The notes below the pieces were generated by a model. That model was given only the letters and a program-made list of their open reading frames with translations. It had not been told where the DNA came from and searched no databases. Position numbers and translations under genes: made by a program. This document shows positions 11,938 through 24,700 of a stretch of DNA of 64,000 nt, piece by piece. Every line of letters begins with the position of its first letter. Position 1 is the first letter of the stretch. Origin of the DNA: Oscheius dolichura (taxonomy: Eukaryota; Nematoda; Chromadorea; Rhabditida; Rhabditidae); NCBI GenBank assembly GCA_932521035.1, contig OW051497.1:8122001-8186000 (forward strand), in the 5' to 3' direction.

Positions 11938-13816
11938 ATGTACCACCATCCTTTCTGTCCTCCAGGTGAGTCAAATTCCTTTTTTTTACCTTTTAGGGAA
12001 CTTGAGGGGGGATATTATAAACAAACGAACGAAAGGGATATGCATCCCCTCATGGGCTGGGAAGCACAACGGGAGGTCCTAGGCCTGCAGTTCTCAGGTC
12101 CTGAAGCGATCGCACTTCCGTTCCTTTTTTTCCATACGCACATTTTGACTCATGCGACAAATACTCCCTTTAGTCTCAATTTTACAGAGGTAATGGATCT
12201 CATTCAACAAGGAATGCTGGTTCCAATCATCCCTCCTAACGGCAGAATGATGCGCTACCCTCCGTTCCCCATGCATCTTGGTCTTCCAATGATGCATGCT
12301 ATGGCAGCTAGAGTGAGTTGGGAATCCCCCCATTAAGTCAAACAATATAATCTGATATTAATAACCTCGGGTGAGTACTACAATTTGCAGAGACCCTCTC
12401 CCACACCAACACATCATTTTCCCCAATGGGTGAGAATTCACTGTGTAAAATGTCTCGGTCCCATGAGCCTGTTCTGTTCACACATTCGTTTTTCTATGAT
12501 TTCACGCTTACTGGGTTCCTTTTATTATGGGACATCTGTCTACTCCTTGTTTTCCACTAGTTTTAGTGTATGCCTAATAGGTTCATTGGGTGTATCCGGG
12601 CATAATCTCATGAATCATCTCATGAAGCTTTTACGTGATACAACACGACTTCCGATAGCTTCTTAGGCACTCTCGTTAACAGGGTTAATTTCAGAACGCG
12701 GTCGCTGCCTGCCCCGGTGAAGGTCCACCACAAATGAGAAAATTGTTCATAGGAGGATTGTCTCATGAAACAACTGACGATCAGGTTGGTATCCTGTCTT
12801 CATTTAAATTACAATATTCCTTTAGCTACGAACATATTTCACTCAATGGGGACCTGTTGTGGATGCGATTGTGATAAGGGATCAGACGACGAAGCAATCA
12901 CGAGGATTTGGATTTGTTACTTTTGCTACAATAAACAGTGCTGAGGCAGCGATGCTGGATAGGCCTCATGTCATCGGAGGAAAGACGGTAAGCCCCGTCA
13001 ATCGGCCCCGTACACAGTTGGGAGATTGCAGGTGGACTCGAAGAGAGCTATCCCACGAGAACAGATGGCACCTATGATGCAACCACCGTTCTTCGAATGC
13101 GATCCGGCTCCTGGCTGTAAGCTAATCCTATCGGGCATCCACTGGGATTATCACACTGTCGAGTCACTCCGACTCTACTTTGAGAAGTTCGGTTCCCTGG
13201 ATCAGATTGAGGGAAATCCCCGCGGAGCAGGCTTTGTCATCTTCGAGGACAAGGATTCCGCTGACAAGTGCCTAGCCCAAAATAAAGGCGTTCATTTTAT
13301 AAATGATCGTAAGGTTGAAGTGCGGGTCAGTCGTTACAAAGACGGGTCTAAAGATCAGGGAGTTTCAGAAGCCTATAACGAACACTTATTGGCGTCGACC
13401 AAGGCCACAGGTGCCACTTTTTGAACAGATGGCTGGAATGACGTTAGCAGGACCGGCAAAACCGGAACATTTCGAGGACGAGAGCAACTATGGAGGAACT
13501 ACTACCGAGGTAATTTCATTTTTCTTTTCATTGAGTGGCAATTCCTGTTTCACAATTTGCTTAAACCGATTAAAATACTTTTTTGTGGAGACACATGGTA
13601 CCCATTAACCAGGAGCCACTCATTTCCAAGGGTGAGGTGTATAAGCCACGCATGGAAATGTTTATCAACAGAACTGAAACGCTATACCCCAGCGCACATC
13701 ATCTTCCCTTCCAAAAATTGTGTATATAAAGCAATTTCCAGGACGACTGTAAATCAAGCGAGCACAGTTCATCAGCACTGGACACGGATTCACCGAGTAG
13801 CAATCAATCGCAATAA
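11938..13816 (+). CDS. Two-RRM hnRNP A/Musashi/DAZAP1-type RNA-binding protein (317 aa)
   Basis: Exons: 11938-11965, 12188-12312, 12391-12429, 12695-12784, 12826-12987, 13032-13325, 13369-13509, 13742-13816; 954 nt, all phases consistent. The N-terminus is Met/Pro-rich and lacks a recognised domain. RRM1 (about aa 79-155) has RNP2 KLFIGG and RNP1 RGFGFVTF, followed by the linker VDSKRAIPRE seen in hnRNP A and Musashi proteins. RRM2 (about aa 177-246) is diverged: ILSGIH in place of RNP2 and GAGFVIFE in place of RNP1, so it probably binds RNA differently or not at all. The C-terminus is short and Ser-rich with no Gly-rich domain. The intron at 13326-13368 is required, because reading through it gives a premature stop. 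Expected role: nuclear/cytoplasmic pre-mRNA or mRNA regulation. It starts 408 bp after the previous gene, too far for a classic operon gap. C. elegans H28G03.1 may be the orthologue, from memory. Confidence 0.9.
13613..13636 (+). other. Possible 24-nt cassette exon in the hnRNP-like gene
   Basis: Inside the last intron (13510-13741), the sequence after an acceptor-like CCATTAACCAG reads EPLISKGE in frame. It is followed by a donor-like GTGTAT at 13637, and including it preserves the frame into the last exon. It could add eight residues before the acidic/Ser tail. The evidence is only frame compatibility and splice-like ends. Confidence 0.35.
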
Positions 13817-15323
13817 GAAGACTTTTCTCTTTTTTTTCTCCACCCATTCTTTCTTATTACTCATTCTTGCTGCTCATCTACTCCCTTTCAACTTGTGCTG
13901 TCATTCATTTACCCATTTTGTAAAATTCGCTAGAATCGGTTCAGCACCGCTGGAGCTTAAAAAACAAAAAAATTGAGACGTGTTCACTGGTTTATTAAGG
14001 GCATGTAAAAAGTCACGACTTTTTTTGAGAACACGGGCCCATTTGTAAACTGGTTGCAATGCTCAGACAGCGTCACTGGTCGTAAACTGAAAAAATACAA
14101 ATTCCTCCACAAAAAATACTCTAAATTTCCCTTTTTTGACTAGTTTGAATCGCTAGTTTGTGCCGTTTATATTTGAGATTACCCATCCCCAATACCGACG
14201 TTTTTCGTCGTTGCCTCCCTTTTCTCTTTCTCCGCTCGGTCGTCGTCCCCATACTCATTACACTCGTTCTCAATTTCTGTTCACGTTTCACCCTCTCTCG
14301 CACCTGGTTTTCTTTTTCTCCGCAGCTCCCTTTATTTTCCGTCTCTTGGTAATTCCTGTCATATTATTCTGGTTCCTGCCCCGACCTAAAAATACCCGTA
14401 CCCTCAACCGAAACTTGTGTAGATTCCCCCTCTTGTCTCGCTTGAATCCATGCCCCCCAACAGTAGTGTGATATGTAATGCCTGGCATTGACAACTCTTC
14501 TTCTTCGTGCGTCGCCTTTTTAACCATGTCCGGTTTCTTCTTCCAAATCTTATATTCTAATCCTGATTTATATTACAATCGCATTTTATTCTCGTCTATT
14601 TTTCTTGTCATTAATCCGTGCACACCCCCGAACATTAATAAAAGACTGTAAAATCCAGATCATGTTTCATCTATACGATCCATTCTCACCCTCGGCTCTT
14701 TGTGGCTATAAAATAGACCGACGAGTGCAATCTAAGACGATAAAGAGTCTCTTTGTCTCTCTAAAGGAAGACGCAGGGCGATCGTCTATTTCATCCACAG
14801 CAATCGATTCGCGCGTCGCCAGCCCAACCCCTTTGGGGGCTGCATCCACTCGCTTTCTTTTCCGCGGCTAGGTCTTATCTTTTTGCCCTTCGGAGCGGGA
14901 AAGAGGAGTCGATTAATTTGAATCCTTTTCCGGGTTAAGCTTCTGGATACAAATAATCAGTTTTGTTATCTTTTCCCGCCTTTTTTTGCTCAAAAAATGA
15001 GGTTGTTTACCACTTTGCGCTGTCTTCAGTAGCTGGATTTCACATATAACCCACTTGTTTACTGTAAAAAAGTTATCATGTTCAAATGTTGAGATTAGTA
15101 GATGCATCCTAGCGTCTTCCAATGATTTACCGACCCGTGCTAATTAATACACCTCATCGCGCGTATCTATATCGGTCTCTCTCTCTTTTTGAATTAGCCT
15201 CTCGCGGGTATTCGCGCCCGATAGCGAATATAGTCCTTCAATTTGAATTTCCGCCACATTTCTTCACGAGATCTCTTTTCTCACGTCCGCTTTTCTTACT
15301 TTTGTAGCTTTCCTTTTTAGGCC
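13817..15323. other. Intergenic region upstream of the SET-domain gene
   Basis: 1.5 kb with no convincing coding exon. It is T/C-rich on the plus strand from about 14150 to 14530, with CTCT runs like those in the large introns upstream. It holds the 3' UTR of the hnRNP-like gene and presumably the promoter or trans-splice region of the SET gene; a CTTTTTAG precedes the SET start codon by three bases, which fits a trans-splice acceptor. Confidence 0.6.
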
Positions 15324-17420
15324 ATGCATACTCAAGATCTTCAATTTGACATCCCTCCTGATAAATTAAAATTTAAAGAAGGTCCTGAAGTTGTTAGACA
15401 TCATGAAAGACGCCGAAGGGTCCAGGTATTTTCGAAAATATAACCCTACACTTACCAACTGTTAGGCCTACAACAAATATAAGAAAAACAAGGAAGCTGT
15501 TGGGAACGAGGTCAAGATGAGTGACAGCGATCTTGCACAGATGCAGGATGAGTCGTACGGTAGCCACCTAATTAATTATAAGCAATAATGAGCGCGTCTT
15601 CAGTTCGCAAAATGATAGAATGGATATACTTGGACCGTATTAGAGCGAAGGAGTGCGAGGAGACTTATGGCTCTGCCCATCTTGTTGAGAGAATGGAACT
15701 TGACCCTTTGCACTATTACCGGGATCCTTCTTACTATCCTTATGAAGAGTGCTCTACTTCTTTAAAAAGAATGCGGCTTGCAAAGTTTCAATACTTTATC
15801 TTTCACTATTAATTCTGATTTCTAGGGATATTACCGCTGGCGGTGCCGCCATCCCTAAAAGTATCCCAGTCTATTGTGACATGCCCATGAAAAGTACTGA
15901 TCTCATCTTCACCAATGCCTTTGAATACATCGACCAGAAGGCCTACATCCTTACACCACAACAGAAGGTTGATTTTAAGAAACCAGTGGTGAGTTCTGAA
16001 CATTTTGAGGCTGTTAACGCAAATCTATTGAAGATCTCGTGCAATTGTAACGGCAAATGCGTTCCCGAGACTTGTGCTTGTATGAAACTTAACATGGAGT
16101 GTTACGGACGGTATCTCAAACTCGTTGTACGTTTAATTCAGGGGAAGATTGTAATAACTTGATCATTCTAGGGAGATGGAAGGTTCATGGAGGTATTTAA
16201 TGAGTCCCCGGACCAAAGGGTTGTACCCAATGAGCGTTTTGTGGTCATGTGTGGAGATTTCTGTGGTTGTGGTGACAAGTGTGGGAATCATGTTCGGCAA
16301 CTGGAGAAGAAAGAGCACAACTTCGAAGTCTTTCGAAATCACAAACGGCGTGGATTCAGTGCTCGGGTGATGAATCCCTTGAGAATGGGTAAGTCAGAGA
16401 TCTCACCTTCATAGCAAAGGGGATTTTAGGTGAAGTTGTTTGTGAGGTCATTGGAACAGTCACCCCTCTCAGTGAGGTTGACGGCATCAAAAGTAAGGAG
16501 AAGTATTCCTGGAAACTTTACAACCGGCGCTCTCGTGGAGATTTGACTCGCCTGTACAAGGCTGCTGGTTGCCGTAACATCCCTACAGTAAGTCCTAAGA
16601 TTCTTAGCTTTCTTACAATTAACATTTAGTCCTGTCGTCCTGAAAAGGTTGATAAATGGTTCATTGAAACGTGTTACCAAGGCAATATTGCTCGCTTTAT
16701 TAACAACGGCTGCTTTAGAAACGTGGCTCCTATCAGGTAGTATCATATTCTCTATCAAAACAAAGATTTTACAGAGTTATTGCCAATTACCTCCACCCAG
16801 TGTACCATCGAATCTTCATCATGGCAATGGCTCCTATCCCCGTCGGCGCCGAACTGCTTATGAACTACCGCCAGACCATCCAGTACCCCATTAGGAAGTG
16901 CCGCTGTGGATCACATATCTGCCACAACAAGCCCTTCAGTCGGAGCTTTGTCAACAGCATGTCGCCTGACGAGGTAGGAAACATTTGAGCTCCTTATTTT
17001 ATTCTTTGCTTGTTACAGTATCGAGCCACTCTCATGGAGATTTACAAAAGACTTCAAAACAACGTGGATCACTATGAAGAGGTCTATGCAGAGGAAGACC
17101 TGGAAGAGGTGCCTGTGAACAAACGAGCTAAATACAGCCCCCAACGTGTGCACCTCCATGCTGAACTTGCTGAACTCAAAAAGATCAACGCCTTAACTCT
17201 GAGTCAGTTTTATTTTAAAGTTATCGTAAGGAGGAACATTTCAGAGGTTGGTGATCTCCAGATGCAGATCCGTATGCTCCGTTCAATCCAAAACGACATG
17301 GACGTGGACCCTACCCAGTCCGGCTTTAGCAGTCGCCAGTTGAAGAAGGAATACAACATGTACGAGGAGGAGGTCCATGATCTTAAACAAGAGATTCGAG
17401 ACCTCCATAAGAAGGCTTAA
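15324..17420 (+). CDS. Pre-SET/SET/post-SET protein, putative SUV39-class histone methyltransferase (560 aa)
   Basis: Exons: 15324-15425, 15466-15559, 15604-15748, 15826-16126, 16172-16388, 16430-16587, 16630-16736, 16775-16973, 17019-17202, 17245-17420; 561 codons including stop, phases consistent. The Cys-rich pre-SET includes CNCNGKC, ETCACMKLNMEC and CGDFCGCGDKCGNHV; the SET core and a post-SET CRCGSHIC follow. This order is typical of SUV39/G9a/SETDB H3K9 methyltransferases acting in chromatin. Two catalytic-core motifs are altered: the usual NHSC-type motif reads RFINNGC (His to Asn, about aa 365), and the usual ELxxDY reads ELLMNYR (Asp to Asn, Tyr kept). Activity may be reduced or changed. 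The C-terminus adds a helical, coiled-coil-like Lys/Glu/Met region. The last intron (17203-17244, 42 nt) is in frame and could be missed. Confidence 0.9.
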
Positions 17421-18786
17421 TGTGTTTTATTTTTCATTTCCCTCATTTTTTTTTCTCATAGTGTATGGGTTTTCCATGCTGGTTTCTTTTTTAATAGGGT
17501 TTTTCTCGATCTGGTAACCCCAACCCAGTTATTTAAACATCGATCTCTGTGAATACCCGCGTTTAATGCCCTTAGGTCCCCTCTCACTACTTCTTGCTGT
17601 GTCCTTTATGCTACTTCTTGCTTCTATGCCCTTACAATCTTTTGGTACTTGTTTATGAATAAAGATTAGTGTAGTCAAAGACGGTTTAGAAATCTTGGGA
17701 AGTGTCTCATTTGGCCTGACTGGTGAAACGCTTTCAGGAGATCGGCAGATGTTGACGCAGCCTAAACGTTGTACTTGGAGTGTAGAATAACTCTTATTTA
17801 CATCGAATGCTTCCCGAGAGATCCCTCGGATACTGTAATTCATCACAGGACTTGAAAAATACGCGAGCAGCTGTCGTAAACACCTTTATGCATTCATAAG
17901 AAGAAATATGAAGTTCCCATTTCGTAATTGCGACTTCTATTCCTCCGTCAGGCGTCGAAACACGTCACAGTGAAAAGGCGCTCCATCCTATTGTGAAGGT
18001 AGCGAAGGTTGATTATTATTCAGTTATTGATTTTCAATGTTGCCGATGCCCTGCAGGTGTCCATTCGGGGTCCGTATTAGCACTTGCGCAATGCGGAAGA
18101 GAAGAACCGAGGTACACAGCTGCGGTCCCCTCGACCTTCCTTATCTTGTCACTTCCTCTAAAAAGAGGACATGCTAATCAACGATGACAAGATCGGTTTA
18201 CACAAAGTTGTTTCGGCAACTTTCATCGACTGCTCGGGTAAGTTCTTGCCATTTCAAGCTGTAAAAATAACACTGACACAGCTTAGCCTATTGATTTCTT
18301 TTCAACATCCCAAACAGCTCATTAGACTTCTTATCACAGAAAGATACAATGGGCGCTGTTTTCAGTGTTCTACAGTCATTTGTTTCAATTAGGCGAGTCA
18401 GAATGATTCAGCCGAAATTTCATAAAATATTTCTTATGTTATCACTCGTTTCCGTCATACAGTTTCCTAAAAACTGGAACTCTTGGATAAATCTCTGCGA
18501 ACGCACTCCCTGACCTAATTGACCTTGGCGCGCGTCATCGCATTTAAAGGACCCCTTTTATAACTTTTGCCTTCTATATGCTTTTCCCTATAGTTTAATG
18601 GACTTTTGGTCATTTTAGTCCCGTTAACATTTTTTAAATAAAGTAGGCGGGTTGCTTTCTCTCCCAGCCGATCAAAAGCCATTTTGTCGTTTTTTCATCG
18701 CATAAAATCAATTAAACGCGTTGATTTTCACCATACTATTGGTTTTTTTTTCCAGACTGATGCCGTAAACGGGTACAAGAGGCATA
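17421..18786. other. Intergenic region between the SET gene and the mtm-5-like gene
   Basis: 1.37 kb. A minus-strand frame at 17529-17846 (105 codons, true ATG) has no recognisable domain and lacks a plausible gene structure, so it is not called. The last 200 bp is T-rich with a strong TTTTTTTTTCCAG about 34 bp before the mtm-5-like ATG, a likely trans-splice acceptor for that gene. Confidence 0.6.
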
Positions 18787-21700
18787 ATGGAACGACTGGC
18801 AGACTACGTGGTAATTCTGGAACATGATGAGAACCAAATACGTGAGTTCAATGTTTTTATATTATAAGAGAATCGTGGTTTTAGGACATGGTAATAGTAT
18901 AGGAGTGGTTAAACAGAAATTCCCAGAGAACGATTGGGATGACGTACCATTCTCACCCAGTTTAAATATTGTAGGTTCCCTAATTTTCGTTTTTAAAGTA
19001 GACTATTACAGTTTTGTATGCCGCAAGGCTGGCAAATCTCCCATGAACAGAAACAACCTACTTACTTCGTCGGGACGCTGACAGATCTCATGGGGGCTCA
19101 TCAATATGCCTGTTGTTTGCAGGTACTTTATGTTTCCTCTCTTCTTAACCGCTTCCTTACAGTTCTATGAACCCTTAACTGAATCTTTTGAAGTTGATGA
19201 CTCAATCATACCGAGTACCGCCGCCTTTAAACCAAAAGTTCTAGTGATCCTTACCCGTTTCACGTTTTTTGAATTTTTTCGAATGTGCCTTCGGAGGATG
19301 CGGTCTTCTTTGACTGAGGATGGCTATATCGCCGAGCACATAGCAGTCACATTATTATCTACTTACCCTCGAACAAAGTGAGACTACTGTGAATTATTTA
19401 ATAAAGAAATTCAGAAGTCCTTATACAATATGCTTAGGACACGAACGATTTATGTTAGGAACGACTACTCAAAGCAAGGTGCCCATGACTGGGACAGTTG
19501 TCAGCGATCTTGTCAGATATTTAGGTGAGGGTTTCTACCTTATTTTAATGAAATTATTTACAGGCTCTCTTCATAACTTGGTTTTATTATATAGATGTAT
19601 CCTCTACGACCAGAAAATAGTCCTCCACAGCAAGTCGATGAAAAGACTTTCTTGTACTTCATACGCGATAAAGGCCATCGTCTATCCCATGGAATACACC
19701 TACCCATTTGTTCCGCTTCTTCCTGAGCAAATGTTGGAATATCTCGAGAGTCCAACACCTTATCTAATGGGAATTCTCAGCGACCATATAGAAAAAGTAG
19801 TTCAACGTTTTCTAATTTTACAAGTCTCCGTAGGTTGGCCACGTTGATGCGGTTTTTGTCGATTTGGATACGGGGGAAATCAAAATACCGTCATCCATTG
19901 ATCTGCCAAATATTCCTTCACCCTACCTGGACAGACTGGTCGTCCGGTTACAGGCGGTTCTGAGCCCTGAACTGGATACAGCCGACTTTGCGGACACAGT
20001 TGCCCTTCCTCCAAAAGCCGAGCCATTCATTTTGGTAAATTATTTTAAGTATTCTTAGAATTGTGAATCCTTTTAGGACAAACGGATAAGAGCATGTTTC
20101 CTCCTGTTCCTAGCTGAGGTTCTCTACGGGTATAGAAGTTGTCTCCAACTGGTCAGACTGCGGGTTAACCCTCTTATCGTTTTTCATAAAGCAGCATTCA
20201 TAGGATTAAGGTAGGAATCGCCCTTTCTTTTTTAATTAACGTTTTTTAGGGGTTTGAATTCCTCGTTTCTCCATCACATGTTACAAGGCCAGATGTTTCA
20301 ACTATTTGTCACCCACAGGGGCATCCCTTTCCGGGAATGTGACATATTTGATGAACTAGTGTGCCGGAATCCACAATATGGGACTACCTATGAAAGCGGA
20401 ACACTTTGTAAACCTCTCATGGAAGTAGCTGATGTACTGATAAAGAATGAACAACAAGAACATTTCCTACCTATGAGCCAATATTCAAAGGAGACTGGGG
20501 TCATGAGGAATTTCGAAGTGGAAAAGGTTTGCCATCTTTTATTGTTGTACTATTAGTTTTAGTTGAATTCGATGTTGAAAAAAGAGTTGGATAAACAAGA
20601 ATCTTATTCAATTCCGGCAACTCGAAAACTTGTACCCTCTTCTGTAATCGAGAAACCAGAGGACACCTCGAATAATTCAAGAAGGATATTTGTATTGACC
20701 GCCTGTATCGAGGCTATTTTTGATAATCGCCTGCCAGAAGCTAGAAAGGTTTGATTTCTACTATCTTAGCTGAAGCAATTGCAATTTACAGATGATGAAC
20801 GCGGTTGAGCTTGCCCTCAAAATGGTAGAAGCCAGAGTTTTCCTCTGTCGTCAATTGAGTGCCACTGCTGTTCCCGTCACAAGAGCGACGTTGAATCCTC
20901 AGCAATTTGAACTGATTGTAAGGTTACTGAACTGCTCTTTGGAGGTATGAATATTAATTCTACAATTTAACATTTTATATTCTAGCAAGAATCAGATGAA
21001 GACGAACACGGCGTAGCCTATGCCTGTCTCCACTTGGGAAACCTTTACTGCCGCAGGCTAACCCAAGGAGTCCATCAGTATGCCTACACCTGCATCCAGG
21101 ATCATCCCGTGTGGTCGAATGCCCGTTTCTGGGAAGCTGCCTTCTTCCATGATGTCCACGAACTAATGCGACACAGCTACGGTCAGGTATCAGCACCAGA
21201 ATACCCACTTGGTGGCGATGTAAGTTGTTCCCATTTTCTTTTAGTTGTTTGTTTTCCAGAGTCGTTTCGATATGTGGAACATGTGCGATAAGCCAACGGG
21301 AATGGACGTCGCAGCTGACTTGATGCAAACGGAACACGAGCTAAATGAAAAACAGCTGCAGGAATTCCAAGACGAGGAGGACGCTATAGTTTATGGGCAG
21401 GCCAAACATTATATAAACTTGATGGTGTGCCTAAAAATACCATTGGATCCTTCTCGGCTACGGCGAATAGACAAGAATGATCTGGAACTGAGGGGGAATG
21501 CTCTTGGGCAAAAGGATCTTAGGGAAAGGATGGATAAGTCTGACGACTCTGACATTGAGTCAGGGTATGGCGACACTTATACAGATGGAGATATTGGAGC
21601 AACGGTAGGAGATTGCCTAGACCTTTATAAAGGAGCTTAGGTCGTCACCTGGATTACTGGCCTCGTCGACAGACTATGCTGTGCTGCTCGGTTGGATTCT

Positions 21701-24700
21701 TCTAAAATTGACAGACTGATCCGTGACATTCCTGGATTTGTTGCTGTTCACATTGACAGCCTAGAGCAGGTGTATGCAGAGAGTAGAAAGATCGTCCCAC
21801 CGCCGAAGGTAGCTGCTACCCTGTATTTTTATTACGCTTAATATTAGACAAAACTACTCGTCCCAGTGATGCTGACACCGAGTGAGAAGATAATTATGGG
21901 TGGGCTTAGATGCGTACTGTTAATAGACGAGAGGAACCCTCCTGAAAATCCTGAAAACAACCGCTATCCACTACCAGCTGAAGGTGCGGTGTATCTGACG
22001 AATTACCGAGTCGTATTCAAAGGACAGCCTATTAATCCTTACCGTAAGTTGGTCTCTACAATGTTTATAGTTTAGCAATTTTCAGTTAGCGATGTGACAA
22101 TGATCAGGTCCATGCCAATTATGTCAGTTGTCAAAGAGAAGAGCATCAGTGATGGATACCTACATACAACTAGTTTTATGGAATTGATCCCTTCGAAGGT
22201 AGAACAAATCCAGAACTCTGGTGGATTTCGTTTTGTTTAGATTGCTAATGGTCTACATGATGCTATTCAAATTCGATCGTCATGCTTCGTCCTGATGAAT
22301 ATAGCTTTCGACGAAGACGTCACTCCCGACCAAGCAGAGGAATTCAGCAAATCATTGACGTCTCTCAGATGGCCTGCTACCCTTCCGACAACGCTGTACG
22401 CTTTCGCTCCTGTGTCCCATCTTCTGACACATACACTACCAATCAACCAGAAGAATAAGATGAGCACCATCCGGGACCTGAAAAAGACCATCAGCAAGCA
22501 GTTGCCAGTAGCGCTGATGAAGCGACACGACCCGAGAAACATGTCTCCTATGAAAGCTTTGACTCAGCCGAGGCAGAACTCAACCCTTACAAACGAAGCG
22601 GATTATTTAGACCTTGGTATTTTAATTTGTCTTTTAGTTATCGTATTTTGTTTCAGGAGGGGACTCATCCACTCTCGTTGCTGAAGTGAGACACTACTTG
22701 TCCGACTACGAACGGCTAAGATTAAAGCGGGAGGAATCAATGTTCCGTTTGTCATACGCCAACACATATTACGATGTCGTTAAAAGGTTAGACCTTTCAT
22801 AGTTTCTGATGTTTAATTTTTTACAGTTACCCATCCTGCTTTATTGTCCCTTGCTCATCCAGCGATGCTACCTTCGCCAAGGTCTCGAAAGGATTTAAGA
22901 ATGGCAGACTTCCTGTCATCACTTGGATATCAGAAAACGGAGCTCTCTTGATTAGAGGAGCTGGCTTTGTCACTGGAAATGTCTTGAACAAGATTAAAAA
23001 AGCAAATCTTCTCCATCCGACGGAGTCAGCTTCTAATTCTACGAGCAGTCAACTGACGTTGAATTCAAGAGACACGCTGGATGCTCCCCATAGCACTACT
23101 CACTCCAGCTTGGAACTACAAGAAGCGTATATTTCTAAACTGGCACAAGCTTCTCCTTCAAATGGGCCTCATAATTTAACATCGTGGAATAGCCAAGCTT
23201 CTAGTCTCATTTCTTTGGACAGTCTTTTAACTGGAGATGGTGATTCTTGTTCTTTTCTTTACTAACTTTAAAATTTCAGCCTCAGAATACGGAAACACAC
23301 CCGATCTTAATAGGAAAAGTACCAACAGTGATCTGATGAAGACGGGATCGACATTCATTCGAGCCAGTGCAGGAAAAGCTGGAAACAAGAATAAGGCTCC
23401 TTCCGTTGTTCAGAAGCAGTTGCTTACTACCGAGAAGCATATAAGTCAACGGAGTTTACAAGCAATGCTGAGCAGTCTGAACAGGAAGAGTTTATACGTC
23501 TTGGTAGACAAAGGACAGCATAAGGTAGCTTTGATCATCTCCCGAAGACACATCACTGTTCAGAATCTTCGGGTTGACAAGTATACCGCGATGGTTCCTG
23601 TAACATATCCAAGCACGGGAGATATGAAAGCAGCCTTTAAAAAACTCTTACGTGCTATGCAACCGGGTGGATTGGAATCCGAGGCGCCTTTCTATAAATC
23701 TTTAGAGGATTCAGGCTGGAGGAATATTGTAAAAATGAATGTCTAGAGTAATAAAAAGATATTTACAGATTGCTCATGTTCTATCTCTCGCGGGGTCCAT
23801 CAGCTCAATCATCTCTACTGTCAACTCCTCTGTAGCCCTGTGCCTTGAAGACGGCTATGATGTTACCTGTGTTCTCATGTCGCTGGTTCAGATAATGCAA
23901 GATCCTTTCTACCGAACCTTTGACGGATTTAGAGTACATCCTACGTCTTACATCCTAATACAAAACTCTTTAGGTGCTCATTGAGAAAGAGTGGCTAGCA
24001 TTTGGCTATCGCTTTTCCCACAGAGCTAATCACACGTTGTCGTCTCAAAGCAGGGGCATTGCTCCAGTTTTTCTAATATTTTTGGATGCTGTCCATCAGG
24101 TAAACTAGATCATTTTCCATTGGGCAGTTGGAAATTATAGATCCTCGATCAATATCCCGATGCATTTGAATATGACGACTATTATCTTCGGTTCATAGCC
24201 TATCACAGCCAGTCCGCGTTCTTCCGCACTTTTATATTCGACTCTGAATATGAAAGAATCCGAATGGAGAGGGTGGCAGCAGATGGACCGGACTCCTGCA
24301 TTTGGAGCTACATCAAGGTGACTTAGTTGGTTACCTTTTATAATTTGGTTATCTTGCAGCATCAGTGTGAGAGCATCACCCTCTTTAATAACCTCCGTTA
24401 CTGCAAGGTGGACTCTCCCCTGGTCCCAGCTTGTTCTGAATCCTCATTTGACAACTGGATATTTTACGACGAAGAGAACTTTATCCATGGGCCATGCTAC
24501 GACATAGAAATTTGTCAGGCTGAGACGGCAGAGATAGAAGAACGGCGTCTGGCCAATTCGGAAGGGTTAACAAGAAGTGAAGAAGCAGCAGAAATAATAG
24601 ACGTCAAGCAAACAAGTACCAGAATACGCTATCCAAATGGACTTGAACTGTTGACCCAGGAAAACCCATTGGATGGGAAGGCGCAAACAGGATGGCAGAA

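Noticed and set aside
13369..13432. Alternative end of the hnRNP-like protein at the TGA near 13422
   Set aside because: Removing the 43-nt intron at 13326-13368 keeps a longer frame that continues into two more exons.
17529..17846. 105-codon minus ORF between the SET and mtm-5-like genes
   Set aside because: It has an ATG but no domain, no signal peptide and no clear exon neighbours; kept as intergenic.
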